A stretch of 34,395 bases of DNA from Pseudomonas entomophila (lineage in GTDB: Bacteria > Pseudomonadota > Gammaproteobacteria > Pseudomonadales > Pseudomonadaceae), in the NCBI RefSeq assembly GCF_029478665.1, contig NZ_JARPQB010000054.1, positions 1 through 34,395 on the forward strand. Direction: 5' to 3'. Shown here in pieces: positions 1 through 8,778 of the stretch; positions within the stretch are counted from its first letter, which is position 1, and every line of letters starts with the position of its first letter. The notes beneath the pieces are model-generated. The model was not told the origin of the DNA. It saw nothing but the letters and a program-made list of their open reading frames with translations, and made no database searches. The translations under genes were made by a program, and so were the position numbers.

Positions 1-15
1 GCTAACCTCATTTCG

Positions 16-65
16 TGTCAAGCGTTATTTTCGAAGTTTTTCGAAGCCGTTTATTTAAAAACACC
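16..65 (-). promoter_or_regulatory. Upstream half of a strong leftward promoter (possible rrn/stable-RNA promoter)
   Basis: Read on the minus strand, positions 21 to 16 spell a perfect -35 box, TTGACA. It is preceded by a very AT-rich stretch (about 22-65) rich in A and T runs, like an UP element. With a 17-base spacer the -10 box would fall just outside the left edge. This arrangement, CGCTTGACA after an A-rich tract, is what I remember of Pseudomonas rRNA operon promoters. The transcript would run left, out of the window. The -35 and AT-rich tract are seen; the rRNA assignment is inference. Confidence 0.4.
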
Positions 66-253
66 TTCAACCTCAACAACTTACCGCTTGCCTCGTTGCG
101 TTCAACGCTGCGAGGAGGCGAATAATACGCGGTTTGAATTCAGAGTCAACACCTTGATCTAAAAAACTTTAAATCACCGCTTGGCGGCCGCCTGGCAACT
201 ATTCGCCACAGCCTCTGCTCTGTAGAGAAACACCCAAGCGGAGCACCAGGGCC

Positions 254-1135
254 ATGAGCGATGCACAAAGTGAAAAGACCCCAGGGCTGTCGGCGGATGA
301 GGAGCAGGAAGTCAGCCAGAACCAGCCACCCAGGGCGGCGGTGCTGCACGAGATCATCCGTTACCAGGGCGATCAGGAACTGGAACGTACCCTTGCCGCC
401 CTTTGGTGGTCGGCGCTGGCGGCCGGCCTGACCATGGGCCTGTCACTGATGGCCATGGGACTGTTCTATGCGCGCCTGCCGGAAGGTGACAACGCCCAGG
501 TGATCGCCAGCCTGGGTTATGCCGCCGGCTTTCTCGCGGTCATCCTGGCCCGCCAGCAATTGTTCACCGAAAACACCCTGACCGCCGTCCTGCCAGTTAT
601 GACCACCCCCACCCTGGCCAACCTTGGGCGCTTGTTGCGCCTATGGAGCATCGTCCTGCTGGGGAACCTGGCGGGCACGCTGCTGGTAGCCTGGGTAATG
701 CTCGAGCTGCCGATCTTCGATGGCAAGACCGATGCCGCGTTCCTGGAAGTGGGGCGCAAGGTGATGGAGAACAACAGTTTCCAGATGTTCGCCAAAGGCA
801 TCGTCTCGGGCTGGATGATCGCGACCATGGTCTGGATGATCCCGTCCATGGAGCACGCCAAGATCTGGATCATCCTGATGATCACCTACCTGATGGCCCT
901 GGGCGATTTCACTCATATAGTAGTGGGCTCGGTAGAGGTGTCCTACCTGGTCTGGGCCGGCGAGCAGACCTGGCGCGCATTCTGGCTGGACTTCGCCCTG
1001 CCCACCCTGGCCGGCAACATCATGGGTGGTAGTTTCATCTTCGCCCTGATCAGCCACGCCCAGGTACGCAGTGACAGCGGCAAGCCGCCCTCGAAGCTGT
1101 TAAAGGATGCAAAACCATCGAGAACGGACAGCTAG
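254..1135 (+). CDS. Formate/nitrite transporter (FNT) family membrane channel, YfdC-like
   Basis: A 293-residue inner-membrane protein of the formate/nitrite transporter family, pentameric channels for small monovalent anions such as formate or nitrite. About 50 polar N-terminal residues precede a bundle of roughly six hydrophobic segments. The conserved FNT stretch LFTENTLTAVLPV lies near residues 103-115, and ALGDFTHIVVGS (about 214-226) matches the later half-helix region. The long hydrophilic N-terminus and short charged C-terminus are typical of the YfdC branch rather than FocA or NirC, so the substrate is open. Its stop codon overlaps the stop of the convergent hydrolase gene: the four bases CTAG serve both. 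The ribosome site before ATG 254 is weak. No nitrite reductase or formate lyase gene lies nearby to suggest a substrate. Confidence 0.85.
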   Translation: MSDAQSEKTPGLSADEEQEVSQNQPPRAAVLHEIIRYQGDQELERTLAALWWSALAAGLTMGLSLMAMGLFYARLPEGDNAQVIASLGYAAGFLAVILARQQLFTENTLTAVLPVMTTPTLANLGRLLRLWSIVLLGNLAGTLLVAWVMLELPIFDGKTDAAFLEVGRKVMENNSFQMFAKGIVSGWMIATMVWMIPSMEHAKIWIILMITYLMALGDFTHIVVGSVEVSYLVWAGEQTWRAFWLDFALPTLAGNIMGGSFIFALISHAQVRSDSGKPPSKLLKDAKPSRTDS

Positions 1136-2226
1136 CGTACCGCGATTGCCCGTTCAGCCGCCCTGCCCTGCTGCGGTAAAGGCCATGGCCGCCACCAGTT
1201 CTGCCCTGGATGGGGGGAGTCGAGGCTGACCCGCTCCCCCATCTGGGGTGTGCTCAGTTGCACCTGCCCGGCATTGGCCAAGGCGAGGATACGCTCGAAA
1301 GGCTCCTGCCAGCTGTGGATAGAGAGATCGAACGTGCCGTTATGGATGGGCAGCAGCCAACGCCCACGCAAATCCAGATGCGCCTGCAGGCTTTGCTCCG
1401 GCTGCATGTGCACGCTTGGCCAGGCCACGTTATAGGCACCGGTTTCGATCAGGGTCAGGTCGAACGGCCCATAGCGCTCGCCGATTTCCCGGAAGCCCGC
1501 GAAATATCCGGTATCGCCACTGAAGAATAGCCGCAGGTCTTCGTCAATCATTACCCAGGACGCCCACAGTCGACGATTGCTGTCGAACAGTCCACGCCCG
1601 GAAAAATGCTGCGCCGGGGTGGCCACGAAGCGCACGCCCTCGACCTCGGTCTCCTGCCACCAGTCCAACTGCCGAACTTTGGCGGGCGGCACTCCCCATT
1701 CGACCAGCAGCTCGCCCACGCCCAGCGGCGCGAGGAAATGGTCGGTGCGAGGCGCCAGGCGGCGAATGGCCTGTTCGTCGAGGTGGTCGAAATGGTCATG
1801 GGAAAGAATGACCGCCGCCAGCGGCGGCAGGTCATCGAGCGCCAATGGCGGCGCATGGAAACGCAAGGGCCCGGCCCACTGCACCGGCGAGGCGCGTTCG
1901 GCGAACACCGGGTCGGTAATGAAGAAGCGGCCGCGCAACTTGAGCAATACGGTGGAGTGCCCCAGGCGCCAAAGGCTATGGTCCGGGGCGTCGAGCACCT
2001 GCTGGCGGGTCATGGGCTGCAGGCTCAGCGCCGAACCCGGGCGGGTTTCGGGCGGTTTGCGCAGTACCAGGTACTTGAAGCCGATGCGCAGCTTCTTGAG
2101 CACGCCATCCTTGGGCAACGCGACCTGGTTGTGAAAACGTCCATCCCGATGCGGTGCCGACTCGCCGGCAGGGGTAGCCATGGGGACCATGAGCAGGAAC
2201 ACTCCGAGCAAGAGGAAAGCCTTCAT
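1132..2226 (-). CDS. Secreted MBL-fold metallohydrolase (NAPE-PLD/UlaG-like)
   Basis: A 364-residue protein with an N-terminal signal peptide (hydrophobic core about residues 3-19, likely cut after TPA near 20), so probably periplasmic. It has the metallo-beta-lactamase metal motif HxHxDH as SHDHFDHLD (H143, H145, D147, H148). Further ligand regions are TPAQHFSGRG, FSGDTGYF and LPIHNGTFDLS. The order and the start LGHSTVLL match the NAPE-PLD/RomA-like branch of zinc hydrolases often called L-ascorbate-6-phosphate lactonase-like; the substrate cannot be told. A TGGAG ribosome site lies 4 bases before the ATG. It is divergent from the MASE2 cyclase gene, with 126 bases between them. Confidence 0.85.
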   Translation of the reverse strand: MKAFLLLGVFLLMVPMATPAGESAPHRDGRFHNQVALPKDGVLKKLRIGFKYLVLRKPPETRPGSALSLQPMTRQQVLDAPDHSLWRLGHSTVLLKLRGRFFITDPVFAERASPVQWAGPLRFHAPPLALDDLPPLAAVILSHDHFDHLDEQAIRRLAPRTDHFLAPLGVGELLVEWGVPPAKVRQLDWWQETEVEGVRFVATPAQHFSGRGLFDSNRRLWASWVMIDEDLRLFFSGDTGYFAGFREIGERYGPFDLTLIETGAYNVAWPSVHMQPEQSLQAHLDLRGRWLLPIHNGTFDLSIHSWQEPFERILALANAGQVQLSTPQMGERVSLDSPHPGQNWWRPWPLPQQGRAAERAIAVR

Positions 2227-2290
2227 GTTACTCCACAGGGGTCGGATCTACCGTGAATTGGCTTGCAAGGTCATTTTTCGCCGATGAACG

Positions 2291-2321
2291 ATTGTTCAAC
2301 AATATTCACACGACTTATGCG
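2291..2321 (+). promoter_or_regulatory. Palindrome ATTGTT-C-AACAAT and possible promoter for the MASE2 cyclase
   Basis: Positions 2291-2303 form a perfect inverted repeat of six bases around a central C. The embedded TTGTTC (2292-2297) could act as a -35 box with TATGCG (2316-2321) as a weak -10 at 18-base spacing. A dimeric regulator bound here would cover the -35 region and also the upstream flank of the divergent hydrolase gene. The symmetry is seen; the promoter role is inference. Confidence 0.3.
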
Positions 2322-2352
2322 ATAAACGGCGCCTCACAGAAGAACGACAACC

Positions 2353-3429
2353 ATGATCGACAACCGCAGCGGCAAGGGGCTTTCTTTCGTCAGGCGCATC
2401 TATCTGCCGCGGATCATCGGCCTGGGCATCGGCCTGTTCTGTGTGATGGCCGCCGTCGCACCGCTGGCGATGCCGCACTGGGCCTGGGTGCTGTTGTTGT
2501 TCAACGGCCTGGCGTGGCCGCACGTGGCCTTTCAATGGGCACTGCGCTCGGCCACCCCCTACCAGGCCGAACAGCGCAACCTGCTGATCGATTCGTTCAT
2601 GGGCGGTTTCTGGACCGCGGCCATGCATTTCAATCCGCTGCCCACTGTCACCATCCTGTCGATGATGACCATGAACAACGTCGCCGCCGGTGGCAAGCGT
2701 CTGCTGCTGCGCGGCCTGCTTGCCCAGGCCTGCGGCATGCTGCTGGCCAGCGCCCTGCTGGGCAGCGGTTATCAGCCACAGGCCACGCAGTTGCAGGTGT
2801 TCGCCTGCCTGCCCATGCTCACGCTCTACCCGCTGGCCCTGGGCTGGGTGTGCTACCAGCTGGCAATCAAGCTCTCCGAGCACAAACGCCGCCTGAGCGC
2901 CCTGAGCCGCACCGACAGCCTCACCGGCCTGCTCAACCATGGTTCGTGGAAGGACCTGCTGCTGCTCAAGTTCCAGATCTGCCAGCAGCAGCAACTGCCG
3001 GCGGTCATCGCCCTGATCGATATCGACCATTTCAAGACCATCAACGACACCTACGGCCATGTGGTCGGCGACTGCGTGCTGCGCCAACTCAGCCAGGAAC
3101 TCAAGCGCAGCCTGCGCGATGACGACCTGGCCGGGCGCTACGGTGGCGACGAGTTCTGCGTGATCCTCCCCGGCACGCAAGAAGCCCACGCTTGCCAGGC
3201 CATGGAACGCCTGCGCGAACGCGTGGGTGACTACCGCAACCCGCAACTGCCGGACCTGCGCATCAGCTTGAGCATCGGCCTGGCGGCATTCCACCCAGGC
3301 CTGCCCACCCCGGAGCATTGGCTGGCGGAGGCCGACCGGGCGCTGTACGCGGCCAAACACCAGGGGCGAGATCAGGTCAATTTCGCCCGCGGCGGCGTCA
3401 CGGCGCTCAGGCTGGCCTATCCTGAGTGA
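2353..3429 (+). CDS. Diguanylate cyclase with MASE2 membrane sensor
   Basis: A 358-residue inner-membrane enzyme that would make c-di-GMP from two GTP. The first about 180 residues are a multi-helix MASE2 domain (starting IYLPRIIGLGIG), as in AdrA/DgcC. The rest is a GGDEF domain opening with SRTDSLTGLLNH. The active site is intact: RYGGDEF with GGDEF at residues 264-268. An RDDD motif five residues before it fits the product-inhibition I-site, so feedback control is expected. There is no EAL domain. It is followed after 51 bases by a second c-di-GMP gene on the same strand, perhaps co-transcribed. The ribosome site before ATG 2353 is poor. Confidence 0.9.
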   Translation: MIDNRSGKGLSFVRRIYLPRIIGLGIGLFCVMAAVAPLAMPHWAWVLLLFNGLAWPHVAFQWALRSATPYQAEQRNLLIDSFMGGFWTAAMHFNPLPTVTILSMMTMNNVAAGGKRLLLRGLLAQACGMLLASALLGSGYQPQATQLQVFACLPMLTLYPLALGWVCYQLAIKLSEHKRRLSALSRTDSLTGLLNHGSWKDLLLLKFQICQQQQLPAVIALIDIDHFKTINDTYGHVVGDCVLRQLSQELKRSLRDDDLAGRYGGDEFCVILPGTQEAHACQAMERLRERVGDYRNPQLPDLRISLSIGLAAFHPGLPTPEHWLAEADRALYAAKHQGRDQVNFARGGVTALRLAYPE

Positions 3430-3480
3430 ATCTTCCCCCAGGCTCGGGCGGAAGAAGGCTGTCGAAGGAGTCGCCCGTAC

Positions 3481-6063
3481 ATGGACAGGAACGCCGACCT
3501 TTCACCCTCCACACCCACCTCGCGGCTGCAGATGCGTCGCCTGGTCAGTGGTTTCTGTGCCGTGTTCGGCCTGGCTTGCCTGATAGCCCTGGGCGCCTTG
3601 TTCAACATCGCCGCCACCCTCGACCGGCAGGAGCGCGAGCGCAGTACCTTCCACGCCACCCAGGCGCTGGAGCAACGGTTGCTGGCCTCGCGTCAGTTTC
3701 TTTCCAGCTATGCCGTCTGGGATGCCGCCTACGAACACTTGGTTGGCAAGGTCGACTGGCAATGGGCCTATGACGAGAAGAATGTCGGCGAATCGCTTTA
3801 CAGCGCCAGCGGCTACGAAGGCGTGTTCGTGGCCGAAGACACCGCCACCACTTATGCGCTGTTCAAGGGCAAACCCACCCACTCGCCTGTCGGCGCCTAC
3901 CTCGATATCGCACCGGCTCCGCTGATCGCCGAGGCGCGCCAGGCCGCTCCGGCACGTGAACAGGTCACTCACTTCATTCGTTTCAACGGCTGGCCAGCGG
4001 TGCTCAGCGCTGCGGCAATACGGCCCGACAAAGAAGTGACCGAGGGCGAAGTCAGTCAGGCGCCCGTGATGCTGTTCATCGACCAGTTGACCGAAGCCAA
4101 GCTCGCCCGCCTGGGCGAAGGCGCGGGACTGGCCAGGATGCGCCTGGAAAAGAATGTCGGTGAGGCACCCGGGCAGCCGCACATCGACCTGGGCGAAACC
4201 GGCTACCACCTGGCCTGGGATAGCCCCCAGCCAGGCCGCCAGCTGCTTTGGGCGGTGCTGCCGCCCTTGCTTGGCGTGCTGCTGATCATGGGTTTGGTGC
4301 TGGTCTATCTGTTCCGTCACGCTTTGCGCAGTTCCCACGCCATCGACCAGAGCCTGCTGCGCCTGCAGCAAAGCAACCAGGCCCTGGAGGCCAGCGAACA
4401 GCGGTTCCGGGCCGTCGCCGAGGCGGCGTCCGACTGGATCTGGGAAACCGACCGGCACCATCGGCTGACGTACCTGTCGCAACGCTTCGTCAAAGTCACC
4501 GGCTACCCGGTCGAGCACTGGCTGGGGCAGCCACTCAACCAGTTGCTGGCCTGTGACACCACGCCCTTGCTGCCCTGGCTGGACAGCCAGGCCGACAGCG
4601 ATGCGCAACAACTGGCCAACTTGCGCTGCAACTACGACGATGCCACCGGGCAGAATCGCTATTGCCGCGTCTCGGCGCGTTCGATCGTGTTCGATGGCAA
4701 GCTCGCCGGGTTCCGCGGCACCGCCAGCGACATCACCGACGAGGTCGCCGCCCATGCCCGTATCCAGCACCTGTCGATGCACGATGCCCTGACCGGCCTT
4801 GCCAACCGCAACAAACTGTCGCGCCATCTGGAGCAGGCGCTGCTGCGTGGCAGCGACTCGCCACCACTGACCTTGCTGCTGCTCGACCTGGACAGCTTCA
4901 AGCCAATCAACGACTCCCTCGGCCACCCTGCTGGCGACGCGGTGCTGCAGGAAGTCGCCAACCGCCTGCGCGATACCACCCGCGACGATGACCTGGTCGC
5001 CCGCCTGGGCGGCGACGAATTTGTCGTGGTGCTGCACGGCCTGGACACCCGCACCGAGATCGACCGCTTCTGCGCCCGCCTGCTCGACCTGCTGCAGCAA
5101 CCGATCAGCTACGAGGAGCATCAGTTGCATATCGGCGCCAGCATCGGTGTCGCCCAGACTCGGGTCCAGGGCTACGATGCCGGCGAACTGATCCGCTGCG
5201 CCGATATCGCCCTCTATCAAGCCAAGGCCGACGGCAAGAACACCTGGCGCTACTTCTCGTCGGAGATGAACCAGCAGATCCAGTACCGTCGCCAGTTGGA
5301 AAACGACCTGCGCCGAGCCATCAAGCAACACGAGTTCGTGCTCCACTACCAACCGCGCTATCGCCTGGACGACCTGCACATCGTCTCGGTCGAGGCCTTG
5401 CTGCGCTGGCAGCACCCGCAGGAGGGGCTGCTGGGGCCGGACACTTTCATCCCGTTGGCCGAGCAGAGCGACCTGATCGTGCCCCTGGGTCGCTGGGTGC
5501 TGGCAGAGGCCTGCCGCAATGCCCGCGACTGGCCAGAAGAATTGCTGGTGTCGGTCAACCTTTCACCCGCGCAGTTCTCCCGCAGCGACGTGGTCGCCGA
5601 TGTACGCCAGGTGTTGCTGGAAACAGGCTTCCCAGCCCAGCGCCTGGAGCTTGAGATCACCGAGAACGTCATGCTCAACGATATCGAAGGTGCCCTGGGC
5701 ACCATGCTCGCGCTCAAGGAGCTGGGCGTGCGCCTGAACATGGATGATTTCGGTACCGGCTATTCGTCACTGGGCTACCTGCGCACCTACCCGTTCGACA
5801 GCATCAAGATCGACAAGCGCTTCATCGCCGGGCTGAACAGCCAGAGCGGTAATGACAAGGCGGTGGTTCAGGCCATCATCAACCTCGGCCAGGCCATGGG
5901 CCTGACCGTCACCGCCGAGGGGGTGGAGACCGAGCAGCAGCTCCAGGCACTGGGCAAGGAGAATTGCCACGAAGTGCAGGGGTACTACCTGAGCAGGCCG
6001 GTGGACCGTGAAGGCTTCGAAGCGCTGTTGTCGGCGCGGGACGTGCGCCAGGGTGTCTCCTGA
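3481..6063 (+). CDS. CHASE4-PAS-GGDEF-EAL c-di-GMP cyclase/phosphodiesterase
   Basis: An 860-residue inner-membrane sensor enzyme. A transmembrane segment near residues 18-42 is followed by a periplasmic CHASE4-type domain (SYAVWDAAYEHLVG) and a second membrane segment near 255-280. A PAS domain (about 305-420, WIWETDRHHRLTYLS) comes next, then GGDEF and EAL domains. RLGGDEF is intact (510-514), with an RDDD I-site five residues upstream. The EAL domain keeps its metal and catalytic residues: EALLRW (E638), SVNLS, ELEITEN, MDDFGTGYSS (D755, D756), IKIDK, TAEGVET and VQGYYLS. Both activities are therefore possible; net direction cannot be read from sequence. AAGGAG lies 10 bases before the start. 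Confidence 0.92.
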   Translation: MDRNADLSPSTPTSRLQMRRLVSGFCAVFGLACLIALGALFNIAATLDRQERERSTFHATQALEQRLLASRQFLSSYAVWDAAYEHLVGKVDWQWAYDEKNVGESLYSASGYEGVFVAEDTATTYALFKGKPTHSPVGAYLDIAPAPLIAEARQAAPAREQVTHFIRFNGWPAVLSAAAIRPDKEVTEGEVSQAPVMLFIDQLTEAKLARLGEGAGLARMRLEKNVGEAPGQPHIDLGETGYHLAWDSPQPGRQLLWAVLPPLLGVLLIMGLVLVYLFRHALRSSHAIDQSLLRLQQSNQALEASEQRFRAVAEAASDWIWETDRHHRLTYLSQRFVKVTGYPVEHWLGQPLNQLLACDTTPLLPWLDSQADSDAQQLANLRCNYDDATGQNRYCRVSARSIVFDGKLAGFRGTASDITDEVAAHARIQHLSMHDALTGLANRNKLSRHLEQALLRGSDSPPLTLLLLDLDSFKPINDSLGHPAGDAVLQEVANRLRDTTRDDDLVARLGGDEFVVVLHGLDTRTEIDRFCARLLDLLQQPISYEEHQLHIGASIGVAQTRVQGYDAGELIRCADIALYQAKADGKNTWRYFSSEMNQQIQYRRQLENDLRRAIKQHEFVLHYQPRYRLDDLHIVSVEALLRWQHPQEGLLGPDTFIPLAEQSDLIVPLGRWVLAEACRNARDWPEELLVSVNLSPAQFSRSDVVADVRQVLLETGFPAQRLELEITENVMLNDIEGALGTMLALKELGVRLNMDDFGTGYSSLGYLRTYPFDSIKIDKRFIAGLNSQSGNDKAVVQAIINLGQAMGLTVTAEGVETEQQLQALGKENCHEVQGYYLSRPVDREGFEALLSARDVRQGVS

Positions 6064-6074
6064 GGCAACGGCGC

Positions 6075-6401
6075 CTACCTGGCGATGGGGCTGCGCTCGG
6101 CAACGATTTCCGGCAGGTCGGTACGCCGCAGGTAGATGCGCAATGGCTCGCGGATGTTCAGGCGGTCGTCCACATGCTGGCCGAACAGCAGCGCCAGGCG
6201 CTCGCGACACAGGGCCATGCGCAGGTCGCCCTCGGCGCGCCAGACGAATTCGCTGCACGGAGTGATGCTGTCGTCGGCCACATCCAGGCCAAACGAGTCT
6301 TCGGAAAAACGCACGATATGAGTGCCACGCTTGCCGTGGAAACCGACGAAACCCTTGAGCTGGTCGGCAGCGTTGCAGATGTCCTGGGACGTGATGGCCA
6401 T
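6075..6401 (-). CDS. Conserved hypothetical protein, 108 residues
   Basis: I do not recognise this family. The predicted product is a soluble, mildly acidic 108-residue protein beginning MAITSQDICNAADQLKGF. It has no signal peptide, membrane segment or cysteine-pair motif. I chose ATG 6401 because GAGG lies seven bases upstream; a longer frame to 6512 lacks a ribosome site and runs into the kinase upstream region. It is convergent with the CHASE4 enzyme gene (11 bases between stops) and divergent from the histidine kinase gene, so it is probably transcribed alone. Codon use matches its neighbours, supporting a real gene. Confidence 0.7.
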   Translation of the reverse strand: MAITSQDICNAADQLKGFVGFHGKRGTHIVRFSEDSFGLDVADDSITPCSEFVWRAEGDLRMALCRERLALLFGQHVDDRLNIREPLRIYLRRTDLPEIVAERSPIAR

Positions 6402-6588
6402 GACGTAACCTCGCAAAGAAATTCGGAAGTGACGCACGCCGGGCTTGGGCGGTCGCCTCTGGCGGGCAACGCGCAAGTGCCAGCCTAACGCAACTGCGAG
6501 ACTGTTCGCCAAGGTTTTTCATTCGCTTTTCACAAGCCCGCTAAACTGGATCATGGCCCCTTTTACCAGCATCAACTCCGGACCTTTC

Positions 6589-7803
6589 ATGACCCAGGCC
6601 GTCAACACCGACATCGCCATCATCGGCCGTATCAATGCGGTGCCCGCCATTCTCCAGGTGATCTGCGAGACCACCGGCCTGCGCTTTGCCGCGGTGGCGC
6701 GGGTGACCGAGAACAGCTGGACGGCCTGCGCCGTGCTCGACACCCTGGGCTTTGGCCTGGACGTGGGCGGCGAACTCGACGTGACCACCACGCTGTGCCA
6801 CGAAATCCGCAGCACCCGCCAGACCATCGTGATCGACAAAGCCAGCGAGGACGAGCAGTACTGCCGGCACCACACACCACGCCACTACCGCTTCGAGAGC
6901 TATATCTCGGTGCCGGTGCTACGCACCGACGGCAGCTTCTTCGGCACCATCTGCGCCCTTGACCCCAACCCCACCGCACTCAAAGGCACGGCCATCCAGC
7001 CAATGATGGAATCCTTCGCACGCCTGCTGGCGATCCAGATCGAGAGCGAGGAGAACGCTCAACGCACCGAGCAAGCCCTCCAGAAAGAGCGGGCCATGGC
7101 CGAAGTGCGTGAACAGTTCATCGCCGTGCTGGGGCACGACCTGCGCAACCCACTGTTCGCCATCACCGCCGGCGCCGAACTGCTGAGCCAGCGCCTGCAG
7201 GACGAAAAACAGCTGCTGATCGCCCAGCACATCCTGACCTGCGGCCAACGTGCCACCCAGCTTGTGCGCGATGTCCTGGACTTCGCCCGTGGGCGTCTTG
7301 GCGCCGGCATCGCACTCAACCTGCAACCCTGCCACGACCTGCGCGAGGCCCTGAGCCATGTCGCCTCGGAGTTGCAGCGGGTGCACCCGCAACGGCGCAT
7401 CGACCTGCAGGTCGGCGAAATCGATGGGCTTTACTGCGACCGCGAGCGGATCACGCAACTGCTGTCGAACCTGATTGCCAACGCCCTGGCCCATGGCGCG
7501 CCAGACAGTCCGGTGACCGTGCGCGCCAGCATCGAGGCCCGCACCTTCAACCTCAGCGTGCACAACCAAGGCACGCCGATCCCGGCCCAGACCTTGCCGC
7601 TGCTGTTCCAGCCTTTCACTCGCCCGATGTCCGACACACCGCAGCAAGGCCTGGGATTGGGCTTGTACATTGCCAGCCAGATCGCCCTGGCCCACGGCGG
7701 GCATATGGAAGTGGCGTCCAGCGTGCAGGGCGGGACCTTGTTCAGCTTGCGCCTGCCACTGAATCGACCTGGGGCTCCAGCAACACCGCCAGCCAGTTCA
7801 TGA
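6589..7803 (+). CDS. Soluble GAF-domain sensor histidine kinase
   Basis: A cytoplasmic sensor kinase of about 404 residues with no membrane segment. The first about 160 residues are a GAF domain (VPAILQVICETTGLRFAAVA ... GTICALDP). A HisKA dimerisation helix follows with the phospho-acceptor histidine in VLGHDLRNPLF (H183). The HATPase domain has an N box (NLIANALAHG, N298) and a G box (GLGLGLYIAS). No receiver domain or response regulator gene is adjacent, so the partner must be elsewhere. ATG 6553 is in frame and possible; ATG 6589 has CCGGA seven bases upstream and directly precedes the GAF-like sequence. The last 62 bases overlap the 3' end of the convergent LysR gene. Confidence 0.85.
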   Translation: MTQAVNTDIAIIGRINAVPAILQVICETTGLRFAAVARVTENSWTACAVLDTLGFGLDVGGELDVTTTLCHEIRSTRQTIVIDKASEDEQYCRHHTPRHYRFESYISVPVLRTDGSFFGTICALDPNPTALKGTAIQPMMESFARLLAIQIESEENAQRTEQALQKERAMAEVREQFIAVLGHDLRNPLFAITAGAELLSQRLQDEKQLLIAQHILTCGQRATQLVRDVLDFARGRLGAGIALNLQPCHDLREALSHVASELQRVHPQRRIDLQVGEIDGLYCDRERITQLLSNLIANALAHGAPDSPVTVRASIEARTFNLSVHNQGTPIPAQTLPLLFQPFTRPMSDTPQQGLGLGLYIASQIALAHGGHMEVASSVQGGTLFSLRLPLNRPGAPATPPASS

Positions 7804-8659
7804 AGGCCTGGACCCGCCGCGGCACATGGCGTTGCCGGGCGTACAGCAGCGAAACCGGCATCGCTGGCGCCTGCCAGGGCTCGAGCACCGACACCAGCTC
7901 GCCCCGGCGCAAGTGTTCATCCACCCCGACCAGCGGCACCTGGATCAAGCCAAGGCCGGCCAGGCTGGCTGCGGAGTAAGCCTCGGCGTTGTTGACCGTG
8001 ACCACGCCGCCCATGGCCTGGAAACGCCGTTCGCCGTCCTGCTCGTACTCGAAACCCGGGCTGCGGGCCCCCAACGTGCGCACGTAATGGACCAGGCGAT
8101 GGTCGGCGAGGTCCGACAGGTTTCGCGGCATACCGTGGCGCTCCAGGTACGCGGGACTGGCGCAATTGCACATGCTCAGGCGGCCAACCGGGCGAGCCAC
8201 CACGTCCAGGTCGCCCAGGGCGCCGATCCGCATCACACAATCGAACCCCTCGCGCAGCAGGTCGACCTGGCGGTCGGTGCAGCTGATTTCCACCTCCAGG
8301 CGCGGGAAACGCTCGAGAAACCCTGGCAGGGCCGGCACGATGACCCGCCGCGCCATCATGGTCGGCAGGTCGATGCGCAGGCGCCCGGCCAGCTCGGCAT
8401 CGTCGGCGCGGAACAGGCTTTCGATCTCGTCCATGCCCGACAGCAGGTCCTTGCCGCGCTCGTACAACAACGCGCCATCCTGGGTCACCTGCACGCGGCG
8501 GGTCGTGCGATTGAACAGGCGGGTGCCGAGCAGGTTCTCCAGCGCCCGCACCTGCTCGGAGACAGTCGAGCGCGGCAGCCCGAGGCTTTCGCCAGCCTGG
8601 GTGAAACTGCACAGTTCGCAGACCCTCACGAAGGTGCGCAAAAGCTCCAACTTGTTCAT
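7742..8659 (-). CDS. LysR-family transcriptional regulator
   Basis: A 305-residue LysR-type regulator: N-terminal winged helix-turn-helix (MNKLELLRTFVRVCELCSFT; LPRSTVSEQVRALENLLGTR about residues 27-46) and a C-terminal effector-binding domain starting near residue 90. The recognition-helix region and the TRRVQVTQDG wing suggest the common CrgA-like subgroup. ATG 8659 is favoured over an upstream in-frame start at 8722 because GGAA lies a few bases before it and LysR proteins normally start within a few residues of this motif. It is divergent from a short-chain dehydrogenase gene (119 bases apart), the classic LysR-target layout, so that gene is the likely target. Its 3' end overlaps the kinase gene by 62 bases. 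Confidence 0.9.
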   Translation of the reverse strand: MNKLELLRTFVRVCELCSFTQAGESLGLPRSTVSEQVRALENLLGTRLFNRTTRRVQVTQDGALLYERGKDLLSGMDEIESLFRADDAELAGRLRIDLPTMMARRVIVPALPGFLERFPRLEVEISCTDRQVDLLREGFDCVMRIGALGDLDVVARPVGRLSMCNCASPAYLERHGMPRNLSDLADHRLVHYVRTLGARSPGFEYEQDGERRFQAMGGVVTVNNAEAYSAASLAGLGLIQVPLVGVDEHLRRGELVSVLEPWQAPAMPVSLLYARQRHVPRRVQAFMNWLAVLLEPQVDSVAGAS

Positions 8660-8778
8660 CGAAGGTTCCAGTTGTCCAGAATTTACGAACAGTATTTCCG
8701 GATTCCCTGGATTTAACAGCACCTAGCCGATCAATAACCTGTCGCCAACAGCCACCGTCCTACCACGAGGTCACCGCA

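Noticed and set aside
1..162. Open plus-strand frame from the left edge to TAA at 160
   Set aside because: AT-rich, no recognisable protein features, and better explained as upstream DNA of a leftward promoter; a truncated gene cannot be fully excluded.
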